Assembly (NCBI GenBank): GCA_937893945.1
Contig: CALCTA010000181.1
Location: forward strand, 1-23,900
DNA: 23,900 nt
Direction of reading: 5' to 3'
Origin: an uncultured Clostridia bacterium
GTDB taxonomy: Bacteria; Bacillota; Clostridia; Oscillospirales; CAG-272
Shown: piece by piece, positions 1 to 7,715 of the stretch
Layout of the letters: every line of letters begins with the position of its first letter
Position numbering within the stretch: position 1 is the first letter of the stretch
Made by a program: the position numbers and the translations under genes
The notes under the pieces: model-generated
What the model was told of the DNA's origin: nothing
Databases searched by the model: none
What the model saw: the letters and a program-made list of their open reading frames with translations, nothing else

Positions 1-1014
1 AGTTATCGGCGGAAGATCGCGAAGAGCCTCGGCAGTTACGCGGACAAGCTCGTCGAGATTCTCACCCGTATATGCGGAGATCATAACGTAAGATCTGCCG
101 AGATCACGGCATTTATCAATAAAGCGAGTAATCATATCACTCTCTGCATCAATGCTGTCGATCTTGTTTGCTACCATGATCTGCGGGCGAAGTGCAAGCT
201 CCGGCGAGTAGATCTTAAGCTCATTATCTATCTTGTCTATATCGTCTATCGGATCTCTTCCGTCGGTGCCTGCAAGGTCAACGACGTGAAGAAGAAGTCT
301 GCATCTGTCAACGTGGCGGAGAAATGCGTGTCCAAGTCCCGCACCGTCTGCCGCACCCTCGATAAGTCCGGGGATATCAGCCGCAACAAAGCCCTCCTCG
401 GCGTTTACGGATACTACTCCGAGGTTCGGGGAAAGGGTGGTGAAGTGATAGTCGGCTATCTTCGGCTTTGCCGCGCTTATGCGCGCAAGAATAGAGGATT
501 TTCCAACGCTGGGGTATCCTATAAGACCGACGTCGGCGAGCATCTTAAGCTCAAGCACGAGGTTCTTTTCCTCGCCCTTCTTGCCGCTCTTTGCGAACAT
601 AGGTATCTGACGGGTGGGGGTAGCGAAGTGTCTGTTGCCCCAACCGCCTCTGCCGCCCTTACAGCAGAGATAGTCCGCTCCGTCGTTATCGGTCATATCG
701 TGAATGACCTTTCCGCTCTCCTCATCGCGAATGAGAGTTCCGGGAGGGACGAGTATCACAAGGTCGTCGGCAGTCGCTCCGTGAAGCTTGCCGCCCTTGC
801 CGTTGCCGCCATTCTCGGCTATAAATTTGTGGCGGTATTTGAAGGCGAGAAGTGTGTTACAGCCCTTGTCAACACGGAATATGACGTTGCCGCCGTGTCC
901 GCCGTCTCCGCCGTCAGGACCGCCGTGAGAAACGTATTTCTCTCGGTGAAAGGCAACTGCTCCGTTGCCGCCGTCTCCTGCCTTTACGTATATTCTTACA
1001 TTATCTACAAACAT
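1..1014 (-). CDS. obg: GTPase Obg/CgtA (partial, C-terminus beyond window)
   Basis: Obg is an essential GTPase that associates with the 50S ribosomal subunit and links ribosome maturation to stress and, in spore formers, to sporulation. The reverse strand reads 338 codons without a stop and is cut by the window edge; complete Obg proteins are usually about 430 residues. The glycine-rich Obg fold fills roughly residues 1-158 (GDGGNG near 13-18, GGPDGGDGGHGG near 31-42). The G domain follows, with G1 GYPSVGKS (166-173), the switch-I stretch YHFTTL (about 189-194), G3 DIPG (213-216) and G4 NKID (283-286). The ATG at 1014-1012 is preceded by GAGGT at good spacing. It is the last gene visible in the minus-strand operon, 4 nt after the HAD phosphatase gene. 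The family call is certain; only the C-terminal domain cannot be assessed. Confidence 0.97.
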   Translation of the reverse strand, partial: MFVDNVRIYVKAGDGGNGAVAFHREKYVSHGGPDGGDGGHGGNVIFRVDKGCNTLLAFKYRHKFIAENGGNGKGGKLHGATADDLVILVPPGTLIRDEESGKVIHDMTDNDGADYLCCKGGRGGWGNRHFATPTRQIPMFAKSGKKGEEKNLVLELKMLADVGLIGYPSVGKSSILARISAAKPKIADYHFTTLSPNLGVVSVNAEEGFVAADIPGLIEGAADGAGLGHAFLRHVDRCRLLLHVVDLAGTDGRDPIDDIDKIDNELKIYSPELALRPQIMVANKIDSIDAESDMITRFIDKCRDLGRSYVMISAYTGENLDELVRVTAEALRDLPPIT

Positions 1015-1018
1015 ATTT

Positions 1019-1711
1019 TTACCTCAAAACCTTAAATTTTTTGAGAATTTCCTTCCAATCGGTGAAATCGGGATATACCGCATCGCACTCCACTCCGTCA
1101 GTGAGCGGTGAGGGAAGCGAGTGGTCGTAAACCGCAATTACAGCTCCTGCCTCTGCCCGTCTTGCCGCTACGATACCGCTCGTGCCGTCCTCGAAAACTA
1201 TGCACTCCGAGGGCGAGAGCCCAATTTTTCTTGCCGCAAGTATATAAGCGTCAGGCTCGGGCTTACCGTTGAAGCTTCCGTCGGCATAGACGATATTGCT
1301 CATGTCAAACCATCTGCCAAGACCCATGTTCTCCATATAAAAGCTGACGTTGTCAAGTCCGCTTCCGGTTGCAAGGCAGTAGGGAATGCCGTTTTCTTTA
1401 AGAAAATCAAGCAGCTCGGGCGCGCCCTTTGCCAGATGCATCTCCTCGGGAGATGCAAGGCAGAATTTGCGGTAGAGCCCTTCCTTTCGGGCGGCAAATA
1501 TCCTGCAGTCCTCGTCGGTGGGGTGTGGGTCAAAGTTGTCTGCGTATATTCTCGGATTGCTTCTGCCGAAAATATTGCGGATTATAAACTCGGGTGTCGG
1601 CTTTTCCTTACCGCGCTCAAGGAAGTATTCCTCAAATGCGCGGATGTGGAAATGGCTGTCGAAAAACAGAGTTCCGTTGAAATCAAAAAGAATTCCCTTG
1701 ATATTGCTCAT
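1019..1711 (-). CDS. HAD-superfamily hydrolase, beta-phosphoglucomutase-like subfamily
   Basis: A 230-residue haloacid dehalogenase-type hydrolase with a helical cap, expected to be a cytosolic phosphatase or phosphomutase acting on a small phosphorylated metabolite. Motif I is DFNGT (residues 10-14), motif II is CLATGS with Thr115, motif III is Lys150 in NGKPEP, and motif IV is the acidic pair E174-D175 in FEDGTSG. The cap lies between motif I and about residue 95. The nucleophile Asp10 is present, but the usual second Asp of motif I (general acid/base) is Asn12. Such DxN proteins occur in HAD families, so it may be a genuine subfamily, though phosphatase chemistry cannot be assumed. The gene starts 2 nt after the der stop and ends 4 nt before obg, so it is cotranscribed with two GTPase genes and probably translationally coupled. 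The substrate is unknown. Confidence 0.9.
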   Translation of the reverse strand: MSNIKGILFDFNGTLFFDSHFHIRAFEEYFLERGKEKPTPEFIIRNIFGRSNPRIYADNFDPHPTDEDCRIFAARKEGLYRKFCLASPEEMHLAKGAPELLDFLKENGIPYCLATGSGLDNVSFYMENMGLGRWFDMSNIVYADGSFNGKPEPDAYILAARKIGLSPSECIVFEDGTSGIVAARRAEAGAVIAVYDHSLPSPLTDGVECDAVYPDFTDWKEILKKFKVLR

Positions 1712-1713
1712 TC

Positions 1714-3042
1714 TCAGTGCTCGTCGCCTTTCATTCTGATAATAAGTCTTATGGGCGTGCCGTTAAACCCAAATGTCTGGCGCAGGCAGTTCTCAAGATA
1801 TCTCTGATAGGAGAAGTGGAAAAGCTCAGCGTCGTTACAGAAGATAACGAAGGTGGGGGGAGCAACCGAGATCTGCGTCATATAGTATATCTTAAGGCGT
1901 CTGCCCTTATCTGAGGGAGGCTGTACCTTCATAGTAGCCTCGGCAAGCACGTCGTTGAGCATACCCGTGGATATACGGGTAGTAGATTGATTATAAACGT
2001 ACTTTATGTGGTCAAAGAGCGTGTTTATACGCTGTCCCGTAAGTGCCGAAACGTAAACGATGGGCGCGTAGGGCATATAAGCAAGAGAGGTGCGGATGCG
2101 CTCGTTGAAGCGGTTGACTGTGGAGTTATCCTTTTCAATAGAATCCCACTTGTTGACCACCACTATAGAAGCCTTGCCGGCCTCGTGCGCGATGCCTGCT
2201 ATCTTCTCGTCCTGCTCGGTTATTCCCGTAGCGGCGTCTATCATAATAAGACAGACGTCAGCCCTCTCGACCGCCATATGAGCGCGCAGAACGCTGTATT
2301 TTTCTATCTTGTCGTTTATCTTTGAGGCTCTGCGGATACCTGCGGTATCAATAAAGGTGAAGCGTGTGCCGTCTATCTCAACGTGGGTGTCAACAGCGTC
2401 GCGTGTGGTTCCCGCAATATCCGAGACGATAAGGCGGTTCTGTCCGACTATCTTGTTTATTATAGAGGATTTGCCGGCGTTAGGCTTACCGATGACCGCA
2501 ACCTTGATGCTGTCGTCCTCTTCTTCCTCGCCCGCACCCTCGGGGAGCTTTTCAAGAACCGCGTCAAGAAGGTCGCCCGTTCCGCTGCCGTGAACAGAGG
2601 ATACCGCGATAGGCTCACATTCAAAGCCAAGCTCGTAGAATTCGTAGAACTCGAACGGAGGCTGACCTACGCTGTCGCATTTGTTAATGCAGGGAACGAT
2701 AGGCTTGCCGCTCTTCTGAAGCATAACGGCGATGTCTCTGTCGTCTGCCGTAAGTCCCGTGCGCACGTCGCACATAAATATTATAACGTCAGCGCTCTCA
2801 ATAGCTATTTCAGCCTGAAAACGCATCTGCTTGAGTATTATATCGTCTGTCTTAGGCTCAATACCGCCCGTGTCTATAACAGAGAGCAGCTTGCCGCACC
2901 ACTCTGTTTCTCCGTAGATACGGTCGCGCGTAACGCCGGGGGTGTCCTCAACTATCGAGCGGCGCTCGCCGATAAGCTTGTTGAAGAGTGTGCTTTTTCC
3001 GACGTTAGGTCTGCCAACGATAGCAACTATAGGTCTTGCCAT
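1714..3042 (-). CDS. der: ribosome biogenesis GTPase Der (EngA)
   Basis: Der is a double-GTPase needed for late 50S subunit assembly. At 442 residues it has the normal family length. The first G domain has G1 GRPNVGKS (10-17), G3 DTGG (57-60) and G4 NKCD (120-123). An acidic linker (GEEEEDD, about 171-177) leads to the second G domain, with G1 GKPNAGKS (185-192) followed by a DTAG and an NKWD motif. The C-terminal KH-like domain ends in the family-typical segment GFNGTPIRLIIR. It lies 30 nt downstream of the DUF512 gene and 2 nt upstream of the HAD gene. A DUF512-der pairing is common in Clostridia. All nucleotide-binding motifs are intact and nothing looks degraded. Confidence 0.98.
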   Translation of the reverse strand: MARPIVAIVGRPNVGKSTLFNKLIGERRSIVEDTPGVTRDRIYGETEWCGKLLSVIDTGGIEPKTDDIILKQMRFQAEIAIESADVIIFMCDVRTGLTADDRDIAVMLQKSGKPIVPCINKCDSVGQPPFEFYEFYELGFECEPIAVSSVHGSGTGDLLDAVLEKLPEGAGEEEEDDSIKVAVIGKPNAGKSSIINKIVGQNRLIVSDIAGTTRDAVDTHVEIDGTRFTFIDTAGIRRASKINDKIEKYSVLRAHMAVERADVCLIMIDAATGITEQDEKIAGIAHEAGKASIVVVNKWDSIEKDNSTVNRFNERIRTSLAYMPYAPIVYVSALTGQRINTLFDHIKYVYNQSTTRISTGMLNDVLAEATMKVQPPSDKGRRLKIYYMTQISVAPPTFVIFCNDAELFHFSYQRYLENCLRQTFGFNGTPIRLIIRMKGDEH

Positions 3043-3072
3043 TTATATTACCTTCCTTTGATGATTTTTGTG

Positions 3073-4386
3073 TTAGTGGTTGAGTCCGAGAACGGCACAA
3101 ATAAAGCTTTGTCCGTCGCTCTCTGTGGGAGTTGCGGGAACTCCAAGCTTTTCTGAAAGCTCCTCGGGAGTGATATCGTCAAGAAAGACGTCGCCGTCTG
3201 CGCGCAGGGCGGTAGAGGAGAAGAGAAGCTCCTCGCCAAGCTCCTTGCCCGAAAGCTGCTCGCAAAGATCCTTGCCCGTGAGCAGTCCCGATACGGTTAT
3301 ATTTTCGCCGAAGAATTCGTTTTTGATTCTGTAAACCTTGACATCGAGCCCCTCAAAGCTCTTCATAAGCTTGTCAGCAAGTGCCTTGATGTGATCGTAA
3401 GCCGCGTAGCCCGTAGCAATAGAAACGCTTCTCGGAGCTACGTAATCCGAATAGAGCGAGAGGTCCTCAAGCTCGTATTCTACCGACGTTCTCATATCGG
3501 TGAGCATACCCACGCCGTTCTCGATCTGCGAGTATTCTCCGTAGAATTCGTCGTCGGGAAGCGGAAGTCCTGCCTTGATATAGAACTCGTCTGCAGGGTA
3601 GAAAAGGCGAGTGCCGAATTGCTTCTGGCAGTAGTCTCCGTAGGCGTTTATCTGCGAGATGACAGAGGCGCATTCCTCGGGCGTAAATGGCTCAAGGTGA
3701 TAGAGACCGCCGCGGAAGCGTGTAAGTCCCGCAGGTACTATAGATACGCTGTTAAGAGCGGGGTAGAGCTTTATGAGATCGTGGAGCGAGCGGTCAAGCT
3801 CAGCACCGTCGTTAAGTCCTTTACAAAGAACTATCTGTCCGCAGAGCGAGATGCCTGCATCTGCGAGACGGTCAAGGTAGGAAAGCACCTCGCCTGCACG
3901 CTTATTGTGCATCATACTGACGCGAAGCTCGGGGTTTGTGGTGTGTATCGAAACGTTTACGGGAGAAATATGCATATCTATTATGCGCTGTATATCGCGG
4001 TCGTGCATATTCGTAAGCGTAACGTAATTTCCGTGAAGAAATGAAAGGCGTGAGTCATCGTCCTTGAAGTAGAGCGTCTTTCTCATACCCTTGGGGAGCT
4101 GGTCAATAAAGCAGAAAACACACTTGTTCTCGCAGGAGTGCTTCTTGTCCATAAGCGGAGTTTCAAAATCAAGACCGATATCGTCGTATTCTTTTTTTAC
4201 AATTCCGAAAGAAAGCTCAGCGCCATCTCGCAGCACGGTAAGCGTGATCTCTCTGTTGGCAAGGTGAAATCTGTAGTCAAGAACGTCGTTTATTTCTTTG
4301 CCGTTGATAGAAACAAGAACGTCTCCTGAAAGAATACCCGCCCTTTCGGCTCTGCTTTTGGGCAGAACGTCGGTGATGATTACCAT
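3073..4386 (-). CDS. PDZ and DUF512 domain radical-SAM-like protein
   Basis: A 437-residue protein of the DUF512 family. Residues 1 to about 55 form a PDZ-like domain (SRAERAGILSGD, then VSINGK). A cluster CENKCVFC supplies three cysteines at positions 85, 89 and 92 in CX3CX2C spacing, the arrangement that binds a radical-SAM [4Fe-4S] cluster. The central part (about 115-260) resembles a radical-SAM barrel and the C-terminal half is the DUF512 region, ending in an SGKELGEELLFSS-type segment. The biochemical role of the family is not established; its regular position beside der suggests a link with translation or ribosome maturation, which is inference. It is the first gene of the minus-strand operon, with GGAGGT ahead of the ATG at 4386-4384 and a strong promoter upstream. 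Confidence 0.92.
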   Translation of the reverse strand: MVIITDVLPKSRAERAGILSGDVLVSINGKEINDVLDYRFHLANREITLTVLRDGAELSFGIVKKEYDDIGLDFETPLMDKKHSCENKCVFCFIDQLPKGMRKTLYFKDDDSRLSFLHGNYVTLTNMHDRDIQRIIDMHISPVNVSIHTTNPELRVSMMHNKRAGEVLSYLDRLADAGISLCGQIVLCKGLNDGAELDRSLHDLIKLYPALNSVSIVPAGLTRFRGGLYHLEPFTPEECASVISQINAYGDYCQKQFGTRLFYPADEFYIKAGLPLPDDEFYGEYSQIENGVGMLTDMRTSVEYELEDLSLYSDYVAPRSVSIATGYAAYDHIKALADKLMKSFEGLDVKVYRIKNEFFGENITVSGLLTGKDLCEQLSGKELGEELLFSSTALRADGDVFLDDITPEELSEKLGVPATPTESDGQSFICAVLGLNH

Positions 4387-4430
4387 ATATGAATGACCTC
4401 CGTTGGAAGCTTGACAGAATTTTTCATTAT

Positions 4431-4459
4431 ATTATATCACAATTTTCCGTCAATGTCAA
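4431..4459 (-). promoter_or_regulatory. sigma-A promoter of the DUF512-der-HAD-obg operon
   Basis: On the minus strand the sequence is TTGACA (4459-4454), a 17-bp spacer, and TATAAT (4436-4431). Both hexamers are perfect and spacing is optimal. Transcription should start near 4424, giving a leader of about 40 nt before the ATG at 4386. This is a strong constitutive-type promoter, fitting genes for ribosome assembly. Confidence 0.85.
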
Positions 4460-4519
4460 AGGATTTTCATTACTTTTGCGTTATTTTCTGCTTTTTTCCT
4501 TATATTTGTTTCGCTATTA

Positions 4520-4548
4520 TCATATTTTCAAGCGCCTTTGAATAAATT
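4520..4548 (+). promoter_or_regulatory. possible sigma-E (sporulation) promoter of the sipL-like gene
   Basis: TCATATT (4520-4526) and AATAAATT (4541-4548) are separated by 14 bp. These resemble the sigma-E consensus (KMATATT, 14 bp, CATACAHT): the -35 matches well, and the -10 matches six of eight positions but lacks its leading C and internal C. It lies about 40 bp before the start codon, and SipL in Clostridioides difficile is a mother-cell gene. This is inference from pattern and function; no sigma-A promoter is evident close to this gene on this strand. Confidence 0.4.
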
Positions 4549-4588
4549 TGTTCTGAAGAACTAAATCTTATTCGGAAGGGAGACAGAA

Positions 4589-6097
4589 ATGAACATAGGC
4601 GAAGAACTCAGCGGCAGCAGAATAACTATGCCGCTTGCACAAAGAGAGGTAAATACCGATATATCAGAGGACGTTACGCTTCCAGACTATCTGCCCGAGA
4701 TACGAAAGGTGCTGTACGTCAAGGAGAATGCATTACCACCTGCTAAATTTATCAGCGGAGGAAAGGCAGACGTCAGCGGAGTTATAGACTATACGCTTAT
4801 GTACGTCAGCGGAGACGGCAGCCTTTGCTCAGCACCTGTATCTGCCGAGTATTCCTTTGCGCTACCTCTTGATAATATGAGCGACTACGAGATAAGCGAG
4901 GGACTTACGGTCATGGCACATACCTTCTGCGAGGGAACGTCGGTGCGTGTCAGCGCACCGAGAAGGCTACAGCTCAAGAGCCATCTTCGCACTGCTGTAG
5001 GTGTGTGGGGAAAGATGTTGGCGGCTGAAAAAATAGTCGGTCTTGAGGAGGGAAGTGCGATTGAGAGACAGAGACCGAGTGTTAGTAATCTCGAGCTGCT
5101 TTGCGAAAGCTCGGATATAGTTACGCTTGAGGACGAATACGTGCTTATGTCGGCAGAGTCGAGAATTGCATCCGCTCAGGCGAGCGTGGCTGTGAACGAG
5201 GCGCGTGCAGACGGTGATGCATTGAAGATAAGCGGCGAGGCAATAGTCAAGCTCCTTGTTGATAATGGTGATAATGGCGGCTTTGAGCGTGTTATAAGAA
5301 GATTACCCTTTGAGGCGGAGACCGAGCTTGACGGTATTGAACTTGGGGATAACTCGGCTTGTCGCGCGTCGGGATATATCACAGACCTTTCGGTAACCGT
5401 TGAGGAGGGCAAGGCTGCTATCGAGGCAAATCTCGTGCTTGAGGTCTGCGTTGCTTCTAATAAAGAGGTATCCTATACCGCAGACGTTTATTCGACCGAG
5501 CAGAAAAGTCAGTGCATAACCAAAGAGCTCGCTATTCCGAGAGTGCTATGTAATAAAAACGCGGCTCTTTCATTGGGTGAGCGTGTATCCTTGGAGGAGC
5601 TTGGAATTCCCGAGGGCGCAGAGCTGATAGACGTCAGCGCCTTTGCTGCGATAAATAATGCGGCGCTCAGCGACGGAAAGTATGTTCTTCGCGGTAGCTG
5701 CAAATATTGCTTTATTTTCAACAAGGACGGTGAGTATGCTTATTCTGAGGTGAGACTTCCTGTCAAATATGAGTGCGATACTCCGACCGATAAGTACGAC
5801 GTAAGCTCCTTTGACGCAGTTGCAGACGTTATCTCCTGCCGCGCAAAAAGCGACGGTGAGAGCTTAAACGTAGATAGCGAGCTTATGCTCTCAATGAGCC
5901 TTTTCGGAAGCTCTGATGCCACTATGCTTGATAAGGTGGAGTTTGGCGGAAAGCACGAAAAGAGAAGGGGCGTTTTTGCGGTTTGCTACCCCTCTTCTGA
6001 GGATACTCTTTGGAGCGTTGCCAAGAGATACGCCGTAGAGCAGAGCGCTATCGCGGGAGACCCCGAAACCGATAGCTTCGTGATGATAGAAATGTAA
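4589..6097 (+). CDS. sipL: SipL-like SPOCS (DUF3794) and LysM domain spore-coat protein
   Basis: A 502-residue protein whose N-terminal half opens with the typical DUF3794/SPOCS pattern (DISEDVTLPDYLPEIRKVL, about residues 24-42, then a beta-rich module ending in FALPLDN). Further SPOCS-like beta-rich segments follow at about 170-290 and 300-420. The C-terminus (about 458-502) is a LysM-like module containing SEDTLWSVAKRYAV. This architecture matches SipL of Clostridioides difficile, which binds SpoIVA and ties the coat to the forming spore surface in the mother cell. The ATG at 4589 has a good ribosome site (GGAAGGGAG). The gene is monocistronic, transcribed away from the der operon and closed by a terminator. 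Other SPOCS-LysM proteins exist, so the exact symbol is less sure than the family. It indicates an endospore-forming host. Confidence 0.85.
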   Translation: MNIGEELSGSRITMPLAQREVNTDISEDVTLPDYLPEIRKVLYVKENALPPAKFISGGKADVSGVIDYTLMYVSGDGSLCSAPVSAEYSFALPLDNMSDYEISEGLTVMAHTFCEGTSVRVSAPRRLQLKSHLRTAVGVWGKMLAAEKIVGLEEGSAIERQRPSVSNLELLCESSDIVTLEDEYVLMSAESRIASAQASVAVNEARADGDALKISGEAIVKLLVDNGDNGGFERVIRRLPFEAETELDGIELGDNSACRASGYITDLSVTVEEGKAAIEANLVLEVCVASNKEVSYTADVYSTEQKSQCITKELAIPRVLCNKNAALSLGERVSLEELGIPEGAELIDVSAFAAINNAALSDGKYVLRGSCKYCFIFNKDGEYAYSEVRLPVKYECDTPTDKYDVSSFDAVADVISCRAKSDGESLNVDSELMLSMSLFGSSDATMLDKVEFGGKHEKRRGVFAVCYPSSEDTLWSVAKRYAVEQSAIAGDPETDSFVMIEM

Positions 6098-6098
6098 A

Positions 6099-6134
6099 AA
6101 AATCTCCGACCGTTCTTTGACGGTCGGAGATTTT
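6099..6134. terminator. bidirectional intrinsic terminator
   Basis: A perfect 14-bp stem (6099-6112 with 6121-6134) with an 8-nt loop. It is flanked by T-rich sequence on the plus strand and a run of seven A on the other side, so it works in both directions. It separates the convergent sipL-like gene and the alpha/beta hydrolase gene. Confidence 0.92.
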
Positions 6135-6141
6135 ATATTTT

Positions 6142-7104
6142 TCACATGTGCTTGTCAAGAAATTCGAGGACCGAATCCATATATTTTTTCTCGTCGTAGT
6201 AGATAGCCTCGGCGTGCTTTGCGCCCTTGATCATAATAAGCTCGGCGCGGTCGGGAACGGCGTCAACTACGCACTGTGAATTGCAGGGGGGAACGAAGTC
6301 GTCAGCGTCTCCGTGGAAGAGCAGGGCAGGTAGATGTGAGGTGGCAAATATTTCTTCCGTGCCCTTGGATGAAATGTCAAAGCCGGCAAGCCATCTGCTC
6401 CAGAAGTTTGAAACTGCCACGAAAGGCGCGGGCATCGGCATGTGGTTGTAGTTTTTCATAACGTAGGTGATTATTCTCTTAGGTGAGGAGAGAGGGCAAT
6501 CGGCGATTATACAGCGCACGGCGGTATCCTCTCTTGAAACTCTGCCACTCGCCATAAGCACGGTTGCGCCACCCATAGAAAGACCGAAAAGTGCCACGGG
6601 CATATCCTTTCCGTAAAGCTCAGCTGCCTTTTCTCGCCAAAGCATTACGTCAGAGGACTCGCGAGTGCCGTAGCATACGTATTTTCCTTCACTTCGCTCG
6701 TGAGTTCTCTGGTCGATAGCTATGATGTGATAACCTTCCTTGTGAAGCAAGGGGATGTGAAGGCAGAAATCTCGGCGGAAGTTTGAACGAAATCCGTGTA
6801 CGAGGATGATAACACCCTTAGGCGTCATATCGCTCGGCGCTTCTATAAGTGTGGCGTGAAGTCTCAGACCGTCCTCGCTTCTGATGCAAAGCTCATCGGT
6901 GCGATGGGCATCTACCCATGCAAAATCGGCGCGCATACGTTGTTCAAGCTCATCTGAAAGCTTATATTCCGAAAACTGAGAATCAAAGTCGCCGGGACGT
7001 GAGGGCTTTCGCTCGCATGCCTTTATAAACACTATATAAGCACCGATGAAAAGATTTATCAGGACAAAGAGAATTATCGCAGCCGCTATCCATAACCACT
7101 CCAT
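6142..7104 (-). CDS. membrane-anchored alpha/beta hydrolase (esterase/acylglycerol lipase-like)
   Basis: A serine hydrolase with one N-terminal membrane segment (WLWIAAAIILFVLINLF) followed by an alpha/beta-hydrolase domain. With residues numbered from an alternative ATG four codons upstream (7116), the oxyanion-side HGF motif is at 107-109, the nucleophile elbow GLSMGG places Ser180, the acid is probably Asp273 in GDADDFVPP, and the base is His301 in GAKHAEA. It resembles YqkD/BAAT-like hydrolases with an inserted lid, and the substrate cannot be told. I chose the ATG at 7104-7102 because GGGGG sits about 5 nt upstream, while the ATG at 7116 has no ribosome site. That gives 320 residues. It is a single gene with its own promoter (7143-7171) and shares a terminator with the sipL-like gene. 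Confidence 0.88.
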   Translation of the reverse strand: MEWLWIAAAIILFVLINLFIGAYIVFIKACERKPSRPGDFDSQFSEYKLSDELEQRMRADFAWVDAHRTDELCIRSEDGLRLHATLIEAPSDMTPKGVIILVHGFRSNFRRDFCLHIPLLHKEGYHIIAIDQRTHERSEGKYVCYGTRESSDVMLWREKAAELYGKDMPVALFGLSMGGATVLMASGRVSREDTAVRCIIADCPLSSPKRIITYVMKNYNHMPMPAPFVAVSNFWSRWLAGFDISSKGTEEIFATSHLPALLFHGDADDFVPPCNSQCVVDAVPDRAELIMIKGAKHAEAIYYDEKKYMDSVLEFLDKHM

Positions 7105-7142
7105 AAAAACCCCCATAATAAGAAAAGTAGTGTTCCAAAGTT

Positions 7143-7171
7143 ATTATATCACAGTGCTTTTGAAATTTCAA
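7143..7171 (-). promoter_or_regulatory. sigma-A promoter of the alpha/beta hydrolase gene
   Basis: Minus-strand TTGAAA (7171-7166), a 17-bp spacer, and TATAAT (7148-7143). It lies about 40 bp before the chosen start codon at 7104, which supports a monocistronic unit separate from the phage-like operon. Confidence 0.75.
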
Positions 7172-7188
7172 TCAAAAATAAAAATTAA

Positions 7189-7221
7189 TTAAAAACTCTC
7201 CCGAGAATATTCTCGGGAGAG
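7189..7221 (-). terminator. intrinsic terminator closing the phage head operon
   Basis: A perfect 26-nt palindrome at 7196-7221 (arms of at least 11 bp, stem starting CTCTCCCGAGAA). On the minus strand it is followed at once by TTTTT and further T-rich sequence. It ends transcription coming from the phage-derived operon and insulates the hydrolase gene and its promoter just downstream. Confidence 0.92.
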
Positions 7222-7244
7222 AAAGATGAATTCTTTTTTATGCT

Positions 7245-7694
7245 TTAATCGAAGAAGTACCTATCGACTATTGATTCACAGATCGCGCTTACAGCCTCGC
7301 TGCCGTTGCTATTGTCGCCGTCAGAGACTGAAGCAATTCCGACAGATGCAGAGACAGTTGCTATAGCGTCGCAGTACTTATCATAAAAGGAGTCCGCAAG
7401 CTCGTAGTCGTTGTCCGAGAGAAGCATAGCCGCAAGATAGAGCGAAGCGCAGCTAAGAAGCTTATCGCAAAGCGGAAAATCAGAATCAAGGTCGAGGTAG
7501 AGCTTGTTGAAATCACCTACCTCCTCCATGTTTTCGATCAGGCGAATGCGCTTATCCACGTCGGTCGCCTGAGTACAGAAGGATGCGATGACGTAGGGGG
7601 CGCGCTCCTCGTAATCCTCACAGTAATCACCACCGCCGGTCTCTCCGAGAAGCCTGAGCGCGTTCTCGTATATCTCTCTGTTGGTGTAGCTCAT
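7245..7694 (-). CDS. phage head-completion/adaptor-like protein (unrecognised family)
   Basis: A small acidic protein of 149 residues that I do not recognise by motif. It appears largely helical, with an N-terminal segment NREIYENALRLLGE, a middle hydrophobic helix SCASLYLAAMLL (about 81-92) and a low-complexity Ser/Ala/Gly/Asp-rich stretch near 113-132. Its place directly after the coat gene, 21 nt downstream and last in the operon before the terminator, is where head-to-tail adaptor or head-completion proteins (P22 gp4 or HK97 gp6 type) normally lie, and its size and helical character fit. That role is inferred from position only. GAGGT precedes the ATG at 7694-7692. Confidence 0.6.
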   Translation of the reverse strand: MSYTNREIYENALRLLGETGGGDYCEDYEERAPYVIASFCTQATDVDKRIRLIENMEEVGDFNKLYLDLDSDFPLCDKLLSCASLYLAAMLLSDNDYELADSFYDKYCDAIATVSASVGIASVSDGDNSNGSEAVSAICESIVDRYFFD

Positions 7695-7715
7695 AGCTAT
7701 CTTACCTCAGAGTGA

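Noticed and set aside
286..1035. 249-codon open frame on the plus strand opposite obg
   Set aside because: It is the antisense shadow of obg; the minus strand carries all Obg motifs, and the plus frame has no ribosome site or recognisable family.
2383..3156. 257-codon plus-strand frame opposite der
   Set aside because: Shadow of der; low-complexity composition of an antisense frame, no family resemblance.
4411..4416. Plus-strand TTGACA as promoter for the sipL-like gene
   Set aside because: It lies about 170 bp from the gene within the der-operon leader, and no good -10 at the right spacing belongs to it.
7105..7116. Upstream ATG for the membrane-anchored hydrolase
   Set aside because: No ribosome site upstream, while the ATG at 7104 has GGGGG at suitable distance; the difference is four residues.
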